Source of the DNA: Methylophaga marina
GTDB lineage: Bacteria; Pseudomonadota; Gammaproteobacteria; Nitrosococcales; Methylophagaceae
Reading direction: 5' to 3'
Assembly: GCF_030296755.1 (NCBI RefSeq)
Contig: NZ_AP027741.1
Location: forward strand, 806,001 to 870,000
Length of the DNA: 64,000 bases
The translations under genes and the position numbers were made by a program. This document shows, piece after piece, positions 38,988-49,978 of the stretch. The notes under the pieces are model-generated. The model saw only the letters and a list, made by a program, of their open reading frames with translations. It was not told the DNA's origin and made no database searches. The first letter of the stretch is position 1, and each line of letters opens with the position of its first letter.

Positions 38988-39449
38988 TGACTATCCTGAT
39001 TGTTCTTCTTAAATATTTGTTTAAAATTGCGGCTAAGTATAAACGGAATGACGTTATCATTCAGAACTAGTATTAATAATACCTCTGAACAATCAAAGTT
39101 TATTTTATATTTTTATAGAAAATAAATAGTTATAAGCTGTTTAAACTTAAAGTTAAACTTACCCTGCCATAGAGATTCATGACATTAGTATTCTTTTGCG
39201 AAACCAGATATAAGTTTTATGAATAGGAGAAGATGAGCATAGACATGACTTGATAGGAAATTTTATAAGAAAGTGAAAACTCATCCCAATAGCTATGCGT
39301 TTAGCTCGGCTTACTTGGGTGGCACAGATGCCAGAAATAAAATTTCCCCGCCATCCATGGCAGTCTACTCAGATATTTCATATTGGCATCCATGCCACTT
39401 CTTTATCTTATAACTAATAAAACGTTTACTCAGTGATCAATTTCTCATT
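38988..39449. other. 462-bp non-coding gap inside the polysaccharide cluster
   Basis: No credible gene on either strand. It probably contains the promoter for gmd and the genes after it. I could not place a convincing -35/-10 pair. A near-palindrome (AGTATTAATAATACC) lies at 39069-39083. The half next to ugd holds a possible small repeat element (39263-39413, listed separately). It is the longest gap in an otherwise nearly gapless cluster. Confidence 0.6.
39263..39413. repeat. Possible MITE-like element or repeat remnant
   Basis: TTATAAGA at 39263-39270 and its complement TCTTATAA at 39406-39413 bound a 151-bp stretch. Inside are TGGCACAGATGCCA and TGGCATCCATGCCA, two quasi-palindromes related to each other. 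The composition is less AT-rich than the surrounding gap. The terminal repeats are short, and I see no target duplication, so this is tentative. Confidence 0.22.
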
Positions 39450-40630
39450 CTAAGCATCACCACCGAATAAATCTCGTGTATAGATTTTATCTTTCACATC
39501 GATAATATCTTCAGTGACGCGATTAGCTAAAATTACATCCGCCTGAGATTTAAACTGATTGAGATCATTCACAACTTTTGATCTGAAAAACTCAGCATCC
39601 TCAAGTACAGGCTCATAAACGATAACCTCGATACCTTTGGCTTTAATACGTTTCATTACACCTTGAATAGCTGAAGCTCTAAAATTATCAGAACCTGACT
39701 TCATCACTAAACGGTAAATGCCGACAACTTTGGGATTTCTGTTGATAATCGAGTTGGCAATAAAGTCTTTTCTAGTAGTATTGGCATCAACAATTGCTTT
39801 GATGATGTTATTCGGTACATTTTCATAGTTTGCCAATAACTGTTTAGTATCTTTAGGCAAACAATAACCACCATAGCCAAATGAAGGATTGTTATAGTGA
39901 CTACCAATGCGTGGATCTAAACCGACACCTTCGATAATCTGACGTGAGTCCAAACCGTGTGCTTCTGCGTAACTATCAAGCTCATTAAAGTACGCCACCC
40001 GCATAGCAAGGTAAGTATTCGAGAATAACTTAATCGCTTCGGCTTCTGTGCTGTCAGTCACCAAAACGGAGACATCCGGTTTAAGCGAGCCTTCAACCAG
40101 TAACTTAGCAAAGGTTTCTGCACGCTCACTTTTCTCTCCAACAACAATCCGTGAAGGATATAAATTATCGTAAAGCGCTTTGCCTTCTCTTAAAACTCTG
40201 GTGAGAAGAAAATATTATCAACACCAAAACGTTGCTTAATTTCTGCAGTATACCCAACTGGTACAGTAGACTTAATTATCATCACAGCATCAGGATTGAT
40301 ACTTTTTACATCCTGAATAACCGCTTCTACAGACTTTGTATTGAAATAGTTGGTATCCGGGTCGTAATCGGTTGGTGTGGCAATGACGACGTAATCAGCA
40401 TCGTTATAGGCATCCGCTTTATCCAGTGTCGCCCGAAAATCTAGTGTTTTATTTTGCAAAAAATCTTCAATTTCAGCATCAACGATTGGCGATTTTTTGT
40501 TATTGAGCAGGTTTACCTTCTCCTCAATAATATCTAAAGCCACGACTTGATGCTTTTGAGCTAATAAGACGGCCAGTGAAAGGCCAACATACCCTGTCCC
40601 TGCGATTGCTATTTTCATATTTTTACTCAA
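39450..40630 (-). CDS. ugd: UDP-glucose 6-dehydrogenase (frame broken by one missing base)
   Basis: Oxidises UDP-glucose to UDP-glucuronate with two NAD. NAD site [19 protein letters not shown] near 8-26. Reading stops after NIFFSPEF. One base added to the A4 run 40192-40195 continues it as [19 protein letters not shown] and gives 393 residues, the length of the short E. coli-type Ugd. The catalytic cysteine lies in [14 protein letters not shown]. It overlaps the glmS end by eight bases. Confidence 0.92.
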
Positions 40631-42488
40631 CTGTAACGGATTTCGCTAAATTTCTCGGTTGATCCACATCAGTGCCTTTGATTAAGGCAACGTGGTAACA
40701 CAATAACTGCAATAAGATATTGTAAGTAATAGGTGCGGTAATTCGACCGACATTGGTCGTTGCTTTCACTACTTTGAAACTGGTCTCTGAACTGATATCG
40801 CTGCGTTCATCTTCAAACACAATCATCTGCCCGCCTCGAGCTTTGACTTCCTGTAAATTGGATTTTAACTTTTCCAATAAATCATCAAGAGGGGCGATAG
40901 CAATAACTGGCATGGTTTCATCGATTAAAGCCAAAGGACCATGTTTCAGTTCACCTGCAGGATACGCCTCTGCATGAATATAACTGATTTCTTTTAACTT
41001 TAAAGCCCCTTCCAGAGCAATCGGAAACATCGTGCCACGTCCTAGAAATAAAGCATGTTGTTTATCTGCGAATAACTGGGAGATATCACGAATCTCCTCT
41101 TCATGTTCGAGGGCCATACGAATCAAATTAGGTAGTTTCTGCAAACCACCTGCGATCATAGATTCACGCTCTTTACTTAATCTTTTTTGGACTTTACCTA
41201 AGCTTGTGAGCAGTAAAGCCAGTACAACAAGCTGAGTAGTAAATGATTTGGTTGACGCCACACCAATTTCGGGCCCGGCATGCGTCAGATAAGTCATATC
41301 AGCATCACGTGTCAGACTGCTCTCTGCTACATTACAAATACTTAAGGAAGTAATGCCATCTAAATCATGGACTTTTCTATAGTGATTAATCTGATGCAGT
41401 GCAGCCAGTGTATCAGCGGTTTCGCCTGATTGACTTATCATTACAAACAACGTGTTATTCAGAATCACCGGATTGCGATAACGGAACTCACTGGCCACTT
41501 CAACCTGACATGGCAAACCGATAATGTCTTCCATCCAATATTTAGTGACCATACCCGCGTGATAACTGGTACCACAAGCGATGATGTGAATTTGCTCAAC
41601 CGTTTTAAAGATTTGCTCAGCTTTGGGGCCAAAACTCGATACCAAAACCTGATCCTGTGTGATACGCCCTTCTAACGTGTCAATCACGGCTTGGGGCTGT
41701 TCAAAGATCTCTTTGTGCATGTAATGGCGATGCTCACCCAGCTCAACCGACGTAATATTCAGGCTTGACTGTTTTACAGGGCGTTCAACTACTTCACCTG
41801 TTGCCGCACTATAAATTTCGACCTTGTCCCGGGTTAACTTGGCAACATCACCGTCTTCTAGAAAAATAAAATTCTGTGTAACGGGAAGCAACGCCGAGAC
41901 GTCCGAAGCAATGAAGTGCTCACCAATTCCAATACCTATAACCAGTGGACTTCCCTTTCTGGCAGCCACCAGCATATCTGGATGAGACTTATCCATTACG
42001 CCTAGAGCGTAGGCCCCATCAAAGACTTTCAGAGAACGCAAAACCGCCTGTAAAAGATCATTATCCTGTTGGAGCTCTGCGTGAATTTCATGTGCAACCA
42101 CTTCAGTATCGGTTTCAGAAGTAAAGCGATAGCCTTGAGCAAGTTGTTTTTGTTTTAATGATTGGTAATTCTCAATAATACCATTATGTACGACCGCCAC
42201 TTGATTGTTACAAATGTGTGGATGAGCATTATTTTCAGAAGGTATTCCGTGTGTCGCCCAACGTGTGTGAGCAATACCGATTCGACCAGTAAACGGGGCA
42301 TTTAATTGATCAACTTTATCCTGAAGTTGTTGTATTTTTCCCAAAGATCGAACACGATGCATTGCGTTGACATCATCAAGCAGCGCCATTCCAGACGAAT
42401 CATAACCGCGATATTCCAGTCTTCGTAACCCTTCCATCAAGATGGGGCTAACATTCCTTTCAGCGATTCCGCCGACTATTCCACACAC
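40623..42488 (-). CDS. glmS: Glucosamine-6-phosphate synthase (isomerizing)
   Basis: 621 residues. It makes glucosamine 6-phosphate from fructose 6-phosphate and glutamine, the entry to UDP-GlcNAc. The nucleophile is Cys2 ([11 protein letters not shown]) of the glutaminase domain, with [11 protein letters not shown] and the linker to two SIS domains. [17 protein letters not shown] and the C-terminal [11 protein letters not shown] are present. In E. coli it follows glmU. Here it lies in the polysaccharide cluster, where it would support amino-sugar supply. Confidence 0.96.
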   Translation of the reverse strand: MCGIVGGIAERNVSPILMEGLRRLEYRGYDSSGMALLDDVNAMHRVRSLGKIQQLQDKVDQLNAPFTGRIGIAHTRWATHGIPSENNAHPHICNNQVAVVHNGIIENYQSLKQKQLAQGYRFTSETDTEVVAHEIHAELQQDNDLLQAVLRSLKVFDGAYALGVMDKSHPDMLVAARKGSPLVIGIGIGEHFIASDVSALLPVTQNFIFLEDGDVAKLTRDKVEIYSAATGEVVERPVKQSSLNITSVELGEHRHYMHKEIFEQPQAVIDTLEGRITQDQVLVSSFGPKAEQIFKTVEQIHIIACGTSYHAGMVTKYWMEDIIGLPCQVEVASEFRYRNPVILNNTLFVMISQSGETADTLAALHQINHYRKVHDLDGITSLSICNVAESSLTRDADMTYLTHAGPEIGVASTKSFTTQLVVLALLLTSLGKVQKRLSKERESMIAGGLQKLPNLIRMALEHEEEIRDISQLFADKQHALFLGRGTMFPIALEGALKLKEISYIHAEAYPAGELKHGPLALIDETMPVIAIAPLDDLLEKLKSNLQEVKARGGQMIVFEDERSDISSETSFKVVKATTNVGRITAPITYNILLQLLCYHVALIKGTDVDQPRNLAKSVTVE

Positions 42489-42560
42489 TAAATTAAATCC
42501 TCTTGAAATACAGCACCAGTATAGTTTAACTGAGACTCTGGCAATATAAAGAATGCACTT

Positions 42561-44500
42561 CTAGACATCGTTCCCCAGCCAATCACTTAACTCACATTGA
42601 GGAATAAATCCATCAATCGTGTCTAGCAATATAGCTCGTGCTTTTTGACAGTCATCATGTTTGTTAGCGAGTTCCAGTTCTCGAATGATTGTGACCAAAG
42701 CTGGCCACTCAATCACACATTCTTCTGCCCGCATTATTTTCTCATGTTCGGTCGCCGATACATTATCACCGATGAGCAATTCTTCATAAAGCTTTTCACC
42801 GGGTCTGAGACCAGTATAGGCAATTTCAATATCACCATTTGGGTTCTCGTTGTCACGTATGGTGAACCCACTTAAATGGATCATGCGTCTGGCTAAATCA
42901 ACAATCTTGACCGGTTCGCCCATATCGAGCACAAAGACATCACCACCTTTGCCCATGGCACCAGCCTGGATAACTAAGGCTGCAGCTTCAGGAATTGTCA
43001 TAAAATAGCGGATGATCTCAGGGTCAGTCACCGTTACCGGTCCGCCTTTGGCAATCTGGTCTCGGAATAATGGCACCACAGATCCCGATGACCCCAAGAC
43101 ATTACCAAACCTGACCATGGTAAAGCGTGTTTTGTTATACAACGTTTTTGATTCGGCAAAGGCCTGAAGCACTAACTCTGCAAAGCGCTTTGTTGCCCCC
43201 ATGGTATTGGTTGGACGAACAGCCTTATCGGTTGAGATAAGTACAAAAGTCTCCACCTCGGCATCAATCGCAGCCTGCGCGCAATGCAGTGTGCCAAACA
43301 CATTATTACGGATACCTTCATTGGTATTTCTCTCGACAATTGGCACATGTTTATAGGCCGCTGCATGATAAATCGTATTCACGCCAAAACGCCGACATAC
43401 CATCTCAACACGCTGCTGATTGAGCACTGTTCCCAGCATAGAGTAAACAGGAATATCTAAAGCTAATGACGCCAGTTCACGCTCAATTTGATAAAGATTA
43501 ATTTCACTGGCTTCATAAAGAACCAGACAGGATGGCGATAAATGGATAACTTGCCGACAAAGCTCTGAACCAATAGAACCACCAGCACCGGTCACCATCA
43601 CCGCTTTATCCGTGATATTTTTGCTTAACAAATTATTAATCGGTGCTACAGGTTCACGACCTAATAAATCAGCGATATCCACTTCCTGAATATCAGAAAC
43701 TTCCAGGCGTCCTTCTGCAATATCCATCAAATCAGGTAATGTTCTGACGTGGACAGGATAATGCTCCAGCAGTTTTAATATCTCACTTCTGCGACGACGA
43801 CCCGCCGATGGCATTGCCAGTAAAATGTCTCTGACCTTAAAACGTTCAATCAGCCTGGCAAGCTGGTCAACACCATAAACCGTCATGCCATTAATTTGTT
43901 GTCGACACAATGTTGCGTTATCGTCAATAAACGCCACGGGACGCATCTGATTACTTAATTTCATCAATGCTGCGGCTTGTGCACCAGCTCGCCCAGCCCC
44001 ATAAATTAAGACAGGTGGAATATAACGAACTGCATTGAGCTCTTTCCAGAGATGATGATCGCTTTTCACTATCAACCATCTCGCCATCATGCGACTCCCC
44101 CTACAAACAACATCAAAATGATTGCTTGAATGGCATAAACCGTTCTGGGCACTAACCCGGCCAAGTCATCAGCGGTCAACACGATGACAGAAAAAATCAA
44201 GGTAAACAGCAATACCGTCCTAGCAATAGTCCAGATAGCATCCATGCCGATGTAACGAATAATCGCCCGATATAAACCTGATTTTATAAAAATGGGGATG
44301 GCAATAACGGGGGCAAGAACAAAGATCCACAACTGCTTGTTCGGCGGAATATAAAACTCACCTAAGCGTAGAGAAAAAGCTAACCATAATGAGAATGGGA
44401 TGGCTAAAAAATCCAGTATGACACTGATCGTTCTTTTTATTGGCCGAGGTCTGTTCAAAAACCATAGGCCCATTTTTTTTACAATTGATGGGTATGTCAA
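42561..44500 (-). CDS. Membrane-bound UDP-GlcNAc 4,6-dehydratase, WbpM/CapD-like (frame broken)
   Basis: Restored length 646 residues. The N-terminus has four membrane helices (about 20-135). Reading breaks at the C5 run 44097-44101, and one added base gives the usual GGSR linker. Then come a first nucleotide-binding motif (IYGAGRAGAQAA), a second (VTGAGGSIGSELCRQ) and the active site ISTDKAVRPTNTMGATKRF, in which methionine replaces the usual tyrosine, as in WbpM. It probably makes UDP-4-keto-6-deoxy-GlcNAc for the reductase at 18865-19815. The order rml genes then wbpM is common. Confidence 0.88.
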
Positions 44501-44553
44501 CGTAATACACTCAGCAAGTTTTGGCTAATACACTTCAAGAAGACAGAAGATTA

Positions 44554-45432
44554 TCACTCTTCTCCGCTCATTACCCACTCCAGTGTGGTTTGCCAGTCTG
44601 GCAAAGCAAGGTCAAAATGTTGTTTTAACTTTGTATTATCGAGTAAAGAATTAGCTGGACGATTTGCCGGCGTTGGATAATCACGCGTAGTGATAGGATG
44701 AAGCTTCGGCACTGAGTGTCCTTGTGCAGCCATTAAATTAAATATTTGCTGGGCAAAATCAAACCAACTGGCACGACCGGCACCAGATAGATGGTATACA
44801 CCGCTATGGTTCTGCCAGAAGTCTGTTTGTTGGTGACTTTGCGAAATGACTTGCGCCGTTACATCAGCGATGTGACGAGCCCATGTTGGTGTACCGACCT
44901 GGTCGTGAACAATGGATAACTGCACTTTATCAATCGCTAACCTTTTCATCGTATTGAGAAAGTTAGCCCCTCTTGCACCATAGACCCAACTGGTTCTGAA
45001 GATCAGATATTTATCTGTGGCATTACTAATAGCCAATTCACCCGCCAATTTTGTTCTGCCATACACATTGAGCGGCTGAGTTTCCGCGTCTTCGGTCCAG
45101 GCTCTATCACTACAGCCATTAAATACATAATCGGTTGAGTAATGAATAAGCGGGATATCACGATTTTTGGCTACTTCAGCTAATATCTGTGGGGCAAGAG
45201 CATTGACCTTATATGCCAGTTCTTGTTCGGTCTCAGCTTTATCAACAGCTGTATAGGCTGCCGCATTGACAATTAAATCAGGTGCCAATTTTTCTACTTT
45301 TTCAGCTAACTCTTCTGTCTTGCTTAGATCGAGTGTTTTACTGTCTGTGGTAACAACATCACCAAGACAAGACAGGCTTCTTGTTAACTCATGCCCTACC
45401 TGACCATACTTTCCCGTTATTAAAATACGCAT
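44554..45432 (-). CDS. rmlD: dTDP-4-dehydrorhamnose reductase
   Basis: 292 residues. Last step of dTDP-L-rhamnose synthesis. NADPH motif ITGKYGQVGHEL (5-16), with YSTDYVFNG and the active-site YGRTKLAGE (Y-x3-K) near residue 128. It shares one base with the end of rmlC (TAATG). It closes the rmlBACD block. Confidence 0.95.
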   Translation of the reverse strand: MRILITGKYGQVGHELTRSLSCLGDVVTTDSKTLDLSKTEELAEKVEKLAPDLIVNAAAYTAVDKAETEQELAYKVNALAPQILAEVAKNRDIPLIHYSTDYVFNGCSDRAWTEDAETQPLNVYGRTKLAGELAISNATDKYLIFRTSWVYGARGANFLNTMKRLAIDKVQLSIVHDQVGTPTWARHIADVTAQVISQSHQQTDFWQNHSGVYHLSGAGRASWFDFAQQIFNLMAAQGHSVPKLHPITTRDYPTPANRPANSLLDNTKLKQHFDLALPDWQTTLEWVMSGEE

Positions 45433-45980
45433 TAATCGTAGAATTCCGCTTCGTTAAAATGTGCTCCCTGCTGATCTTTCGCAGATAGAGATGGCGATTT
45501 ACCTAACAAAGGCCAATCGATATCCAAGGCGGGATCATTCCATAACAAACAGCGTTCATGTTCCGGCGCATAATAATCTGTGGTTTTATATAAAAAATCG
45601 GCAGATTCACTTAATACAAAAAAGCCATGGGCAAAGCCTGGCGGCACCCACAACATATCATGATTTTCTGCTTTGAGATGAACCCCTACCCATTGACCAA
45701 ACGTCGATGATGACTGTCTCAAATCCACAGCCACATCATACACTTCGCCTGAAATCACTCGTACTAATTTACCTTGCGCATGTTGGATTTGATAATGCAG
45801 ACCACGTAAAACATTTTGTGAAGATCTTGAGTGATTGTCTTGGACAAATTCGGTGTCCACGCCAGTGAGTGCTTCAAATTGTTTTTTATTGAAGCTTTCC
45901 ATAAAAAACCCTCGTTCATCGCCAAAAACTCTGGGTTTAAGAATTTTCACATCCGGCAGTGTCGTTTCAATAACTTGCAT
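45432..45980 (-). CDS. rmlC: dTDP-4-dehydrorhamnose 3,5-epimerase
   Basis: 182-residue cupin. The catalytic histidine lies in NVLRGLHYQIQ near residue 62, and the substrate tyrosine region is FLYKTTDYYAPEHE near 130-143. GDERGFFMESFN near the N-terminus is diagnostic. It starts on the base after the rmlA stop. Confidence 0.96.
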   Translation of the reverse strand: MQVIETTLPDVKILKPRVFGDERGFFMESFNKKQFEALTGVDTEFVQDNHSRSSQNVLRGLHYQIQHAQGKLVRVISGEVYDVAVDLRQSSSTFGQWVGVHLKAENHDMLWVPPGFAHGFFVLSESADFLYKTTDYYAPEHERCLLWNDPALDIDWPLLGKSPSLSAKDQQGAHFNEAEFYD

Positions 45981-46864
45981 TTAATAAATCTTTTCGTGAA
46001 TTAAGTTCATCAGATAATCGCCATAGCCACTTTTTACTAATGGTTTAGCTAATGCTAGAAGCTGATCCGCATCAATGTAACCTTGACGATAAGCAATTTC
46101 TTCAGGACACATCACTTTCAACCCCTGACGTTTTTCTATGGTTTGAATAAATTGTGATGCTTCAAGTAACGAATCATGTGTGCCTGTATCCAGCCAAGCC
46201 ATGCCCCGGCCCATGACTTCCACGTGCAACTCACCCTTGTCTAAATAGTGTTGGTTCACATCCGTTATCTCATACTCCCCACGCGCTGAAGGTTTGAGAC
46301 TTTCTGCAATATCGACAACCTGGTTATCGTAAAAATACAGCCCAGTGATAGCATAGCGGGATTTGGGTTTTGTCGGTTTTTCTTCGATACTTAATGCCTT
46401 TCCTGCATCATCAAACTCGACCACACCATAACGTTCTGGATCAAACACCGGATAGGCAAACACCGTTGCCCCTTTTTGTCTGTCATCCGCTTCCGACATT
46501 AAATCCGCTAAATCATGGCCATAATAAACGTTATCGCCCAGCACTAAAGCCGTGCTACTGTCACCAATAAAAGATTTTGTTAGGGTAAATGCCTGAGCAA
46601 TCCCTTCTGGTTTTTCCTGTACCACATAACTTAACTCCAGTCCCCACTGGCTTCCATCCCCTAATAATTGCTGGAGTCGTGGCGTATCTTGGGGGTTGAA
46701 ATAATGCAGATTTCCCTCATGCCTGCCAGCATCAGTGTCGATAATGGATAATAAATCATCGGTTTATCATACACAGGCAGTAACTGTTTACTAATAGACT
46801 GTGTGACGGGATGAAGTCGTGTACCACTGCCACCGGCAAGAATAATCCCTTTTCGTTGACTCAT
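45981..46864 (-). CDS. rmlA: Glucose-1-phosphate thymidylyltransferase (frame broken by one missing base)
   Basis: First enzyme of dTDP-rhamnose synthesis, also feeding fdtA/fdt[17 protein letters not shown] (6-21) and [19 protein letters not shown] are present. Reading breaks after IISTP. One base added to the G5 run 46691-46695 joins [18 protein letters not shown] and gives 294 residues, the standard length. Its ATG overlaps the rmlB stop (ATGA). Confidence 0.94.
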
Positions 46865-47933
46865 GATGCCTGTTCTCCCAACCCTAAGCGCTCTTGTTGA
46901 TAACTACCATCCATGACACGCTCATTCCACTCACGGTTGTCGATATACCATTCCACTGTTTTACGTAGGCCAGTAGTAAATGTTTCTTTTGGTGTCCAAC
47001 CTAATTCACGATTGATTTTAGTGGCATCAATCGCATAACGTTGATCATGACCAGGGCGATCCGTGACAAAAGTAATCAAATCTCGATGAGGACAATGTTC
47101 AGATTCGGGTAATAACTCATCCAGAATGTCACAAACACGATGCACAACATCAAGATTGGTATGTTCGTTAAAGCCGCCAATATTATAGCTTTCGCCCAGC
47201 TTCCCTTGTTCCAAAACAAGCTGTAAGGCATCCGCGTGATCATCCACATACAACCAATCACGGATATTATCGCCTTTGCCATAGACTGGTAAGGGTTTGC
47301 CCACCAATGCATTATTGATAATCAGTGGAATCAATTTTTCAGGAAACTGATAGGGACCGTAATTATTAGAGCAGTTGGTCATGACAACGGGTAGACCATA
47401 GGTGTGATGCCATGCACGAACCAAGTGATCACTCCCTGCTTTGGTCGCTGAATAGGGTGAATTTGGTTGATAAGGTGTTGTCTCTTCAAACAAGCCTGTT
47501 TCACCTAAGGTGCCGTATACCTCATCGGTGGAGATATGATGGAAACGAAATTGTGCCGCAGCGTCTTTATCAAGCGTTTTCCAGTACTGTCTGGCCGCTT
47601 CTAATAAAACGTAGGTACCCACTAAATTGGTTTGCACAAAATCAGCGGGTCCGTCTATCGAGCGATCGACATGTGATTCTGCCGCTAGATGCATGATTGC
47701 AGTAGGCTGATACTCCTTGAACAAAGCATTCATCTTTTCCGCATCACAGATATCGGCTTGTTCAAAATGATAACGCGGATTGTCAGCAACAGGTAGAAGT
47801 GACTCCAGATTACCTGCGTAGGTCAGTTTATCAATATTGATAATGTGGTAATCACTAACTTCGATAAGACGACGAATCAAGGCTGAACCAATAAATCCAG
47901 CCCCCCGGTAACAAAAAGTGTTTTCCTTGACAC
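46861..47933 (-). CDS. rmlB: dTDP-glucose 4,6-dehydratase (frame broken near the start)
   Basis: Makes dTDP-4-keto-6-deoxyglucose, the branch point for rhamnose and for the 3-amino sugar. The N-terminal nucleotide motif [13 protein letters not shown] appears only after adding one base to the C6 run 47901-47906. The protein then begins at GTG 47933 behind GAAGAG and has 357 residues. The active site HISTDEVYG and [12 protein letters not shown] (Y-x3-K) follow. It is the first gene of the cluster. The 204 bp upstream should hold its promoter, but I cannot name the boxes. Confidence 0.94.
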
Positions 47934-48137
47934 AGATAGCTCTTCTATATTGAGTGAATTGAATATTTGCCAGCTAAAAGTAGCATTAGTGAGAACTGGA
48001 AGCAACGCAGAAGCTGTGTTTTTTACGAATGTCGACACATCATTTCAATGAATGCAAAGCTACGTAAAAGCTATCTACATTAAGAACGATATTTTGTTAG
48101 TCACTATTTATTACAGTAAGAACTTGTTTAGGCCAGT

Positions 48138-49244
48138 TTAATATTGAAGTGAATGAGAAGTAATACTCTCGATTGTTGGGGTACCAGCCAAGCTCATCGT
48201 CACTTCCAACTCTTCGCGTAGAATCCTCAATAAATGGGCAACGCCTAGTGCCCCCGCTACTGCCAAAGCGTAAAATTGCGGCCGCCCGAGACAAACTAAA
48301 TCAGCTCCCAAAGCCAGCGCTTTAAAAGTATCCGTACCACGTTCTACAGCGCCATCATAAAGAACCACAAAATCAGTACCCACCGCTTCTCTTATGACAG
48401 GCAACATCTCAATGGATGATGGCACGCAATCCAGCGTGCGACCACCATGGTTTGACACCACTACGCCAGCTAGTCCCAACTCTCGGGCTTGCACGGCATC
48501 GATGGGTGACAGAATGCCTTTCAGGATAATGGGAAGCGTCGTCTGTTTTTGCAGCCAACGAATATCCTCCCAAACTGGTGCTTCACTCATCATGCCCTGA
48601 AAAACAACACTCTGACTGGGTTCAAAGCTTTGTCTTGGCAGAGGAGGCCGATCTTTAAGATTCACTGCCTCCACACCTTCAGGCAAGACAAAGCCAGCAC
48701 GCTGAGCACGATTACGGATGCCATGCAGAGAAGCATCGACAGTGACAACTAAAGCACTATAACCAGCCTGCTCTGCACGTCTGACCAAACTCAGCGTAAA
48801 CTCTTTATCTTGCTGAAAATAGAGCTGAAACCATTTCGTTTGGGATCTACTTGCAGCAATATCTTCGAGAGAACGTGTCGCTAGTGTACTGACTATCATG
48901 CCTGTCTCTAAGTGATTGGCAGCTTCTGCTGTCGCTAACTCAGCTTGTGGATGAGCAAGCTGTTGAAATGCGACAGGGGCTAACATCAAAGGGTGACGAA
49001 AAGGCTGTCCAAGCACGGTGGTATGTGTTCCCCCTTTTGTACAATCCTTTAACACGGAAGGTAGAATGAAATACTCATCTAATTTCTGGCGATTACGTCT
49101 CAAGGTGATTTCATCAGCTCCGCCACCGACAACGTATTCATACACAGCATGACTTAAATGTTGTTTCGCATAGCGAGCATAGTCAGCAGCACACACTAAG
49201 TCCTGTGGTATCGAGTTTAGCGGCGTCTTTAATGATTTTTCCAT
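48138..49244 (-). CDS. FMN-dependent alpha-hydroxy acid oxidase/dehydrogenase
   Basis: 368 residues of the LldD/glycolate-oxidase/lactate-oxidase family: AVYEYVVGGGADEITLRRN near 33-51, LAPVAFQQLAHPQAE, the FMN lysine in PIILKGILS, and the active-site VVSNHGGRTLDCVPSS. This soluble flavoenzyme oxidises a 2-hydroxy acid to a 2-keto acid. The loop region is short, as in oxidases and not membrane-bound LldD, but the substrate is uncertain. It starts two bases after the restored piuC stop, so it is in the iron-linked operon and not part of a lactate-use operon. Confidence 0.88.
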   Translation of the reverse strand: MEKSLKTPLNSIPQDLVCAADYARYAKQHLSHAVYEYVVGGGADEITLRRNRQKLDEYFILPSVLKDCTKGGTHTTVLGQPFRHPLMLAPVAFQQLAHPQAELATAEAANHLETGMIVSTLATRSLEDIAASRSQTKWFQLYFQQDKEFTLSLVRRAEQAGYSALVVTVDASLHGIRNRAQRAGFVLPEGVEAVNLKDRPPLPRQSFEPSQSVVFQGMMSEAPVWEDIRWLQKQTTLPIILKGILSPIDAVQARELGLAGVVVSNHGGRTLDCVPSSIEMLPVIREAVGTDFVVLYDGAVERGTDTFKALALGADLVCLGRPQFYALAVAGALGVAHLLRILREELEVTMSLAGTPTIESITSHSLQY

Positions 49245-49246
49245 AC

Positions 49247-49929
49247 TTACGTCTCAGCCCATTGTCTTAACAGGTTTTGATAGATGTTGGTTAAACGCAT
49301 AATATCCTGATGTTGGTGCTCATGTTGTGTCGTTAATGATTGGATACTCTGATCCAGATCAAACAAGATCTGACGTTGCTCATTGTCACGAACCATACTT
49401 TGCATCCACATAACGCAAGCAAGGCGTTCGCCATCAATGACAGGCTTAACTTGATGCAGACTACTTGAAGGATACAGAATGAGATCCCCTGCATTAAGTT
49501 TTATGTTCTGCTCACCAAATTGCTCCTGAATAACCAGTTCCCCCCTTTATAATCGTCAGGTTCACTCAGAAATAAGGTAGCAGAAAGATCGCTACGTACA
49601 CGCGTTGGTGTGCCTGGTACAAAACGGATGGCATTATCGACATGGTTACCATAGGTTTGTTTACCTTGGTATCGATTAAACATCGGAGGAAAGATTTTAA
49701 GTGGCAAGGCAGCCGACATAAATAGAGGTTGTTGAGCTAGTGCATCCAACACAATATCGCCGAGGTGATGTGCGAGTGTTGAGCTTTCATCCAACTGCTG
49801 ATTCTGTTTAACAGCGCTGGCTTGCGCTCCAGCAGTTATCTTACCATCAAGCCATTCTCCTTTTGCTAAGTGTTCATTGAGTTTACTGAGATCAGTTTTT
49901 GAGAACACCTCAGGTATAACCATTAGCAT
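49247..49929 (-). CDS. piuC: Fe(II)/2-oxoglutarate hydroxylase, PiuC/YbiX family (frame broken)
   Basis: 227 residues once repaired. As read, the protein is cut after residue 140 by a break at the C6 run 49540-49545. Adding one base restores [15 protein letters not shown] and a normal C-terminus. Iron ligands H96 and D98 (GNHVDNA) lie before the break; the distal histidine (SSLHQVKP) and the 2-oxoglutarate arginine (GERLAC) lie after it. PiuC/YbiX genes accompany catecholate siderophore receptors and are iron regulated; the substrate is not known. ATG 49929 follows GGAG. Confidence 0.87.
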
Positions 49930-49941
49930 GTCATTAGCTCC

Positions 49942-49966
49942 AAAAAAACGGGCCCGAAGGCCCGTT
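49942..49966 (-). terminator. Intrinsic terminator between the TonB receptor and piuC
   Basis: On the minus strand an eight-pair stem AACGGGCC/GGCCCGTT with a stable TTCG loop is followed by seven T. The T run is directly followed by GGAG, the piuC ribosome site. It should end most receptor transcripts and let some read through into piuC. Confidence 0.85.
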
Positions 49967-49978
49967 ATCATAACCTGA

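Noticed and set aside
47934-48137. JUMPStart/ops element ahead of the polysaccharide cluster
   Set aside because: I looked for the GGCGGTAG core in the cluster leader and in the gap at 38988-39449 and did not see it.
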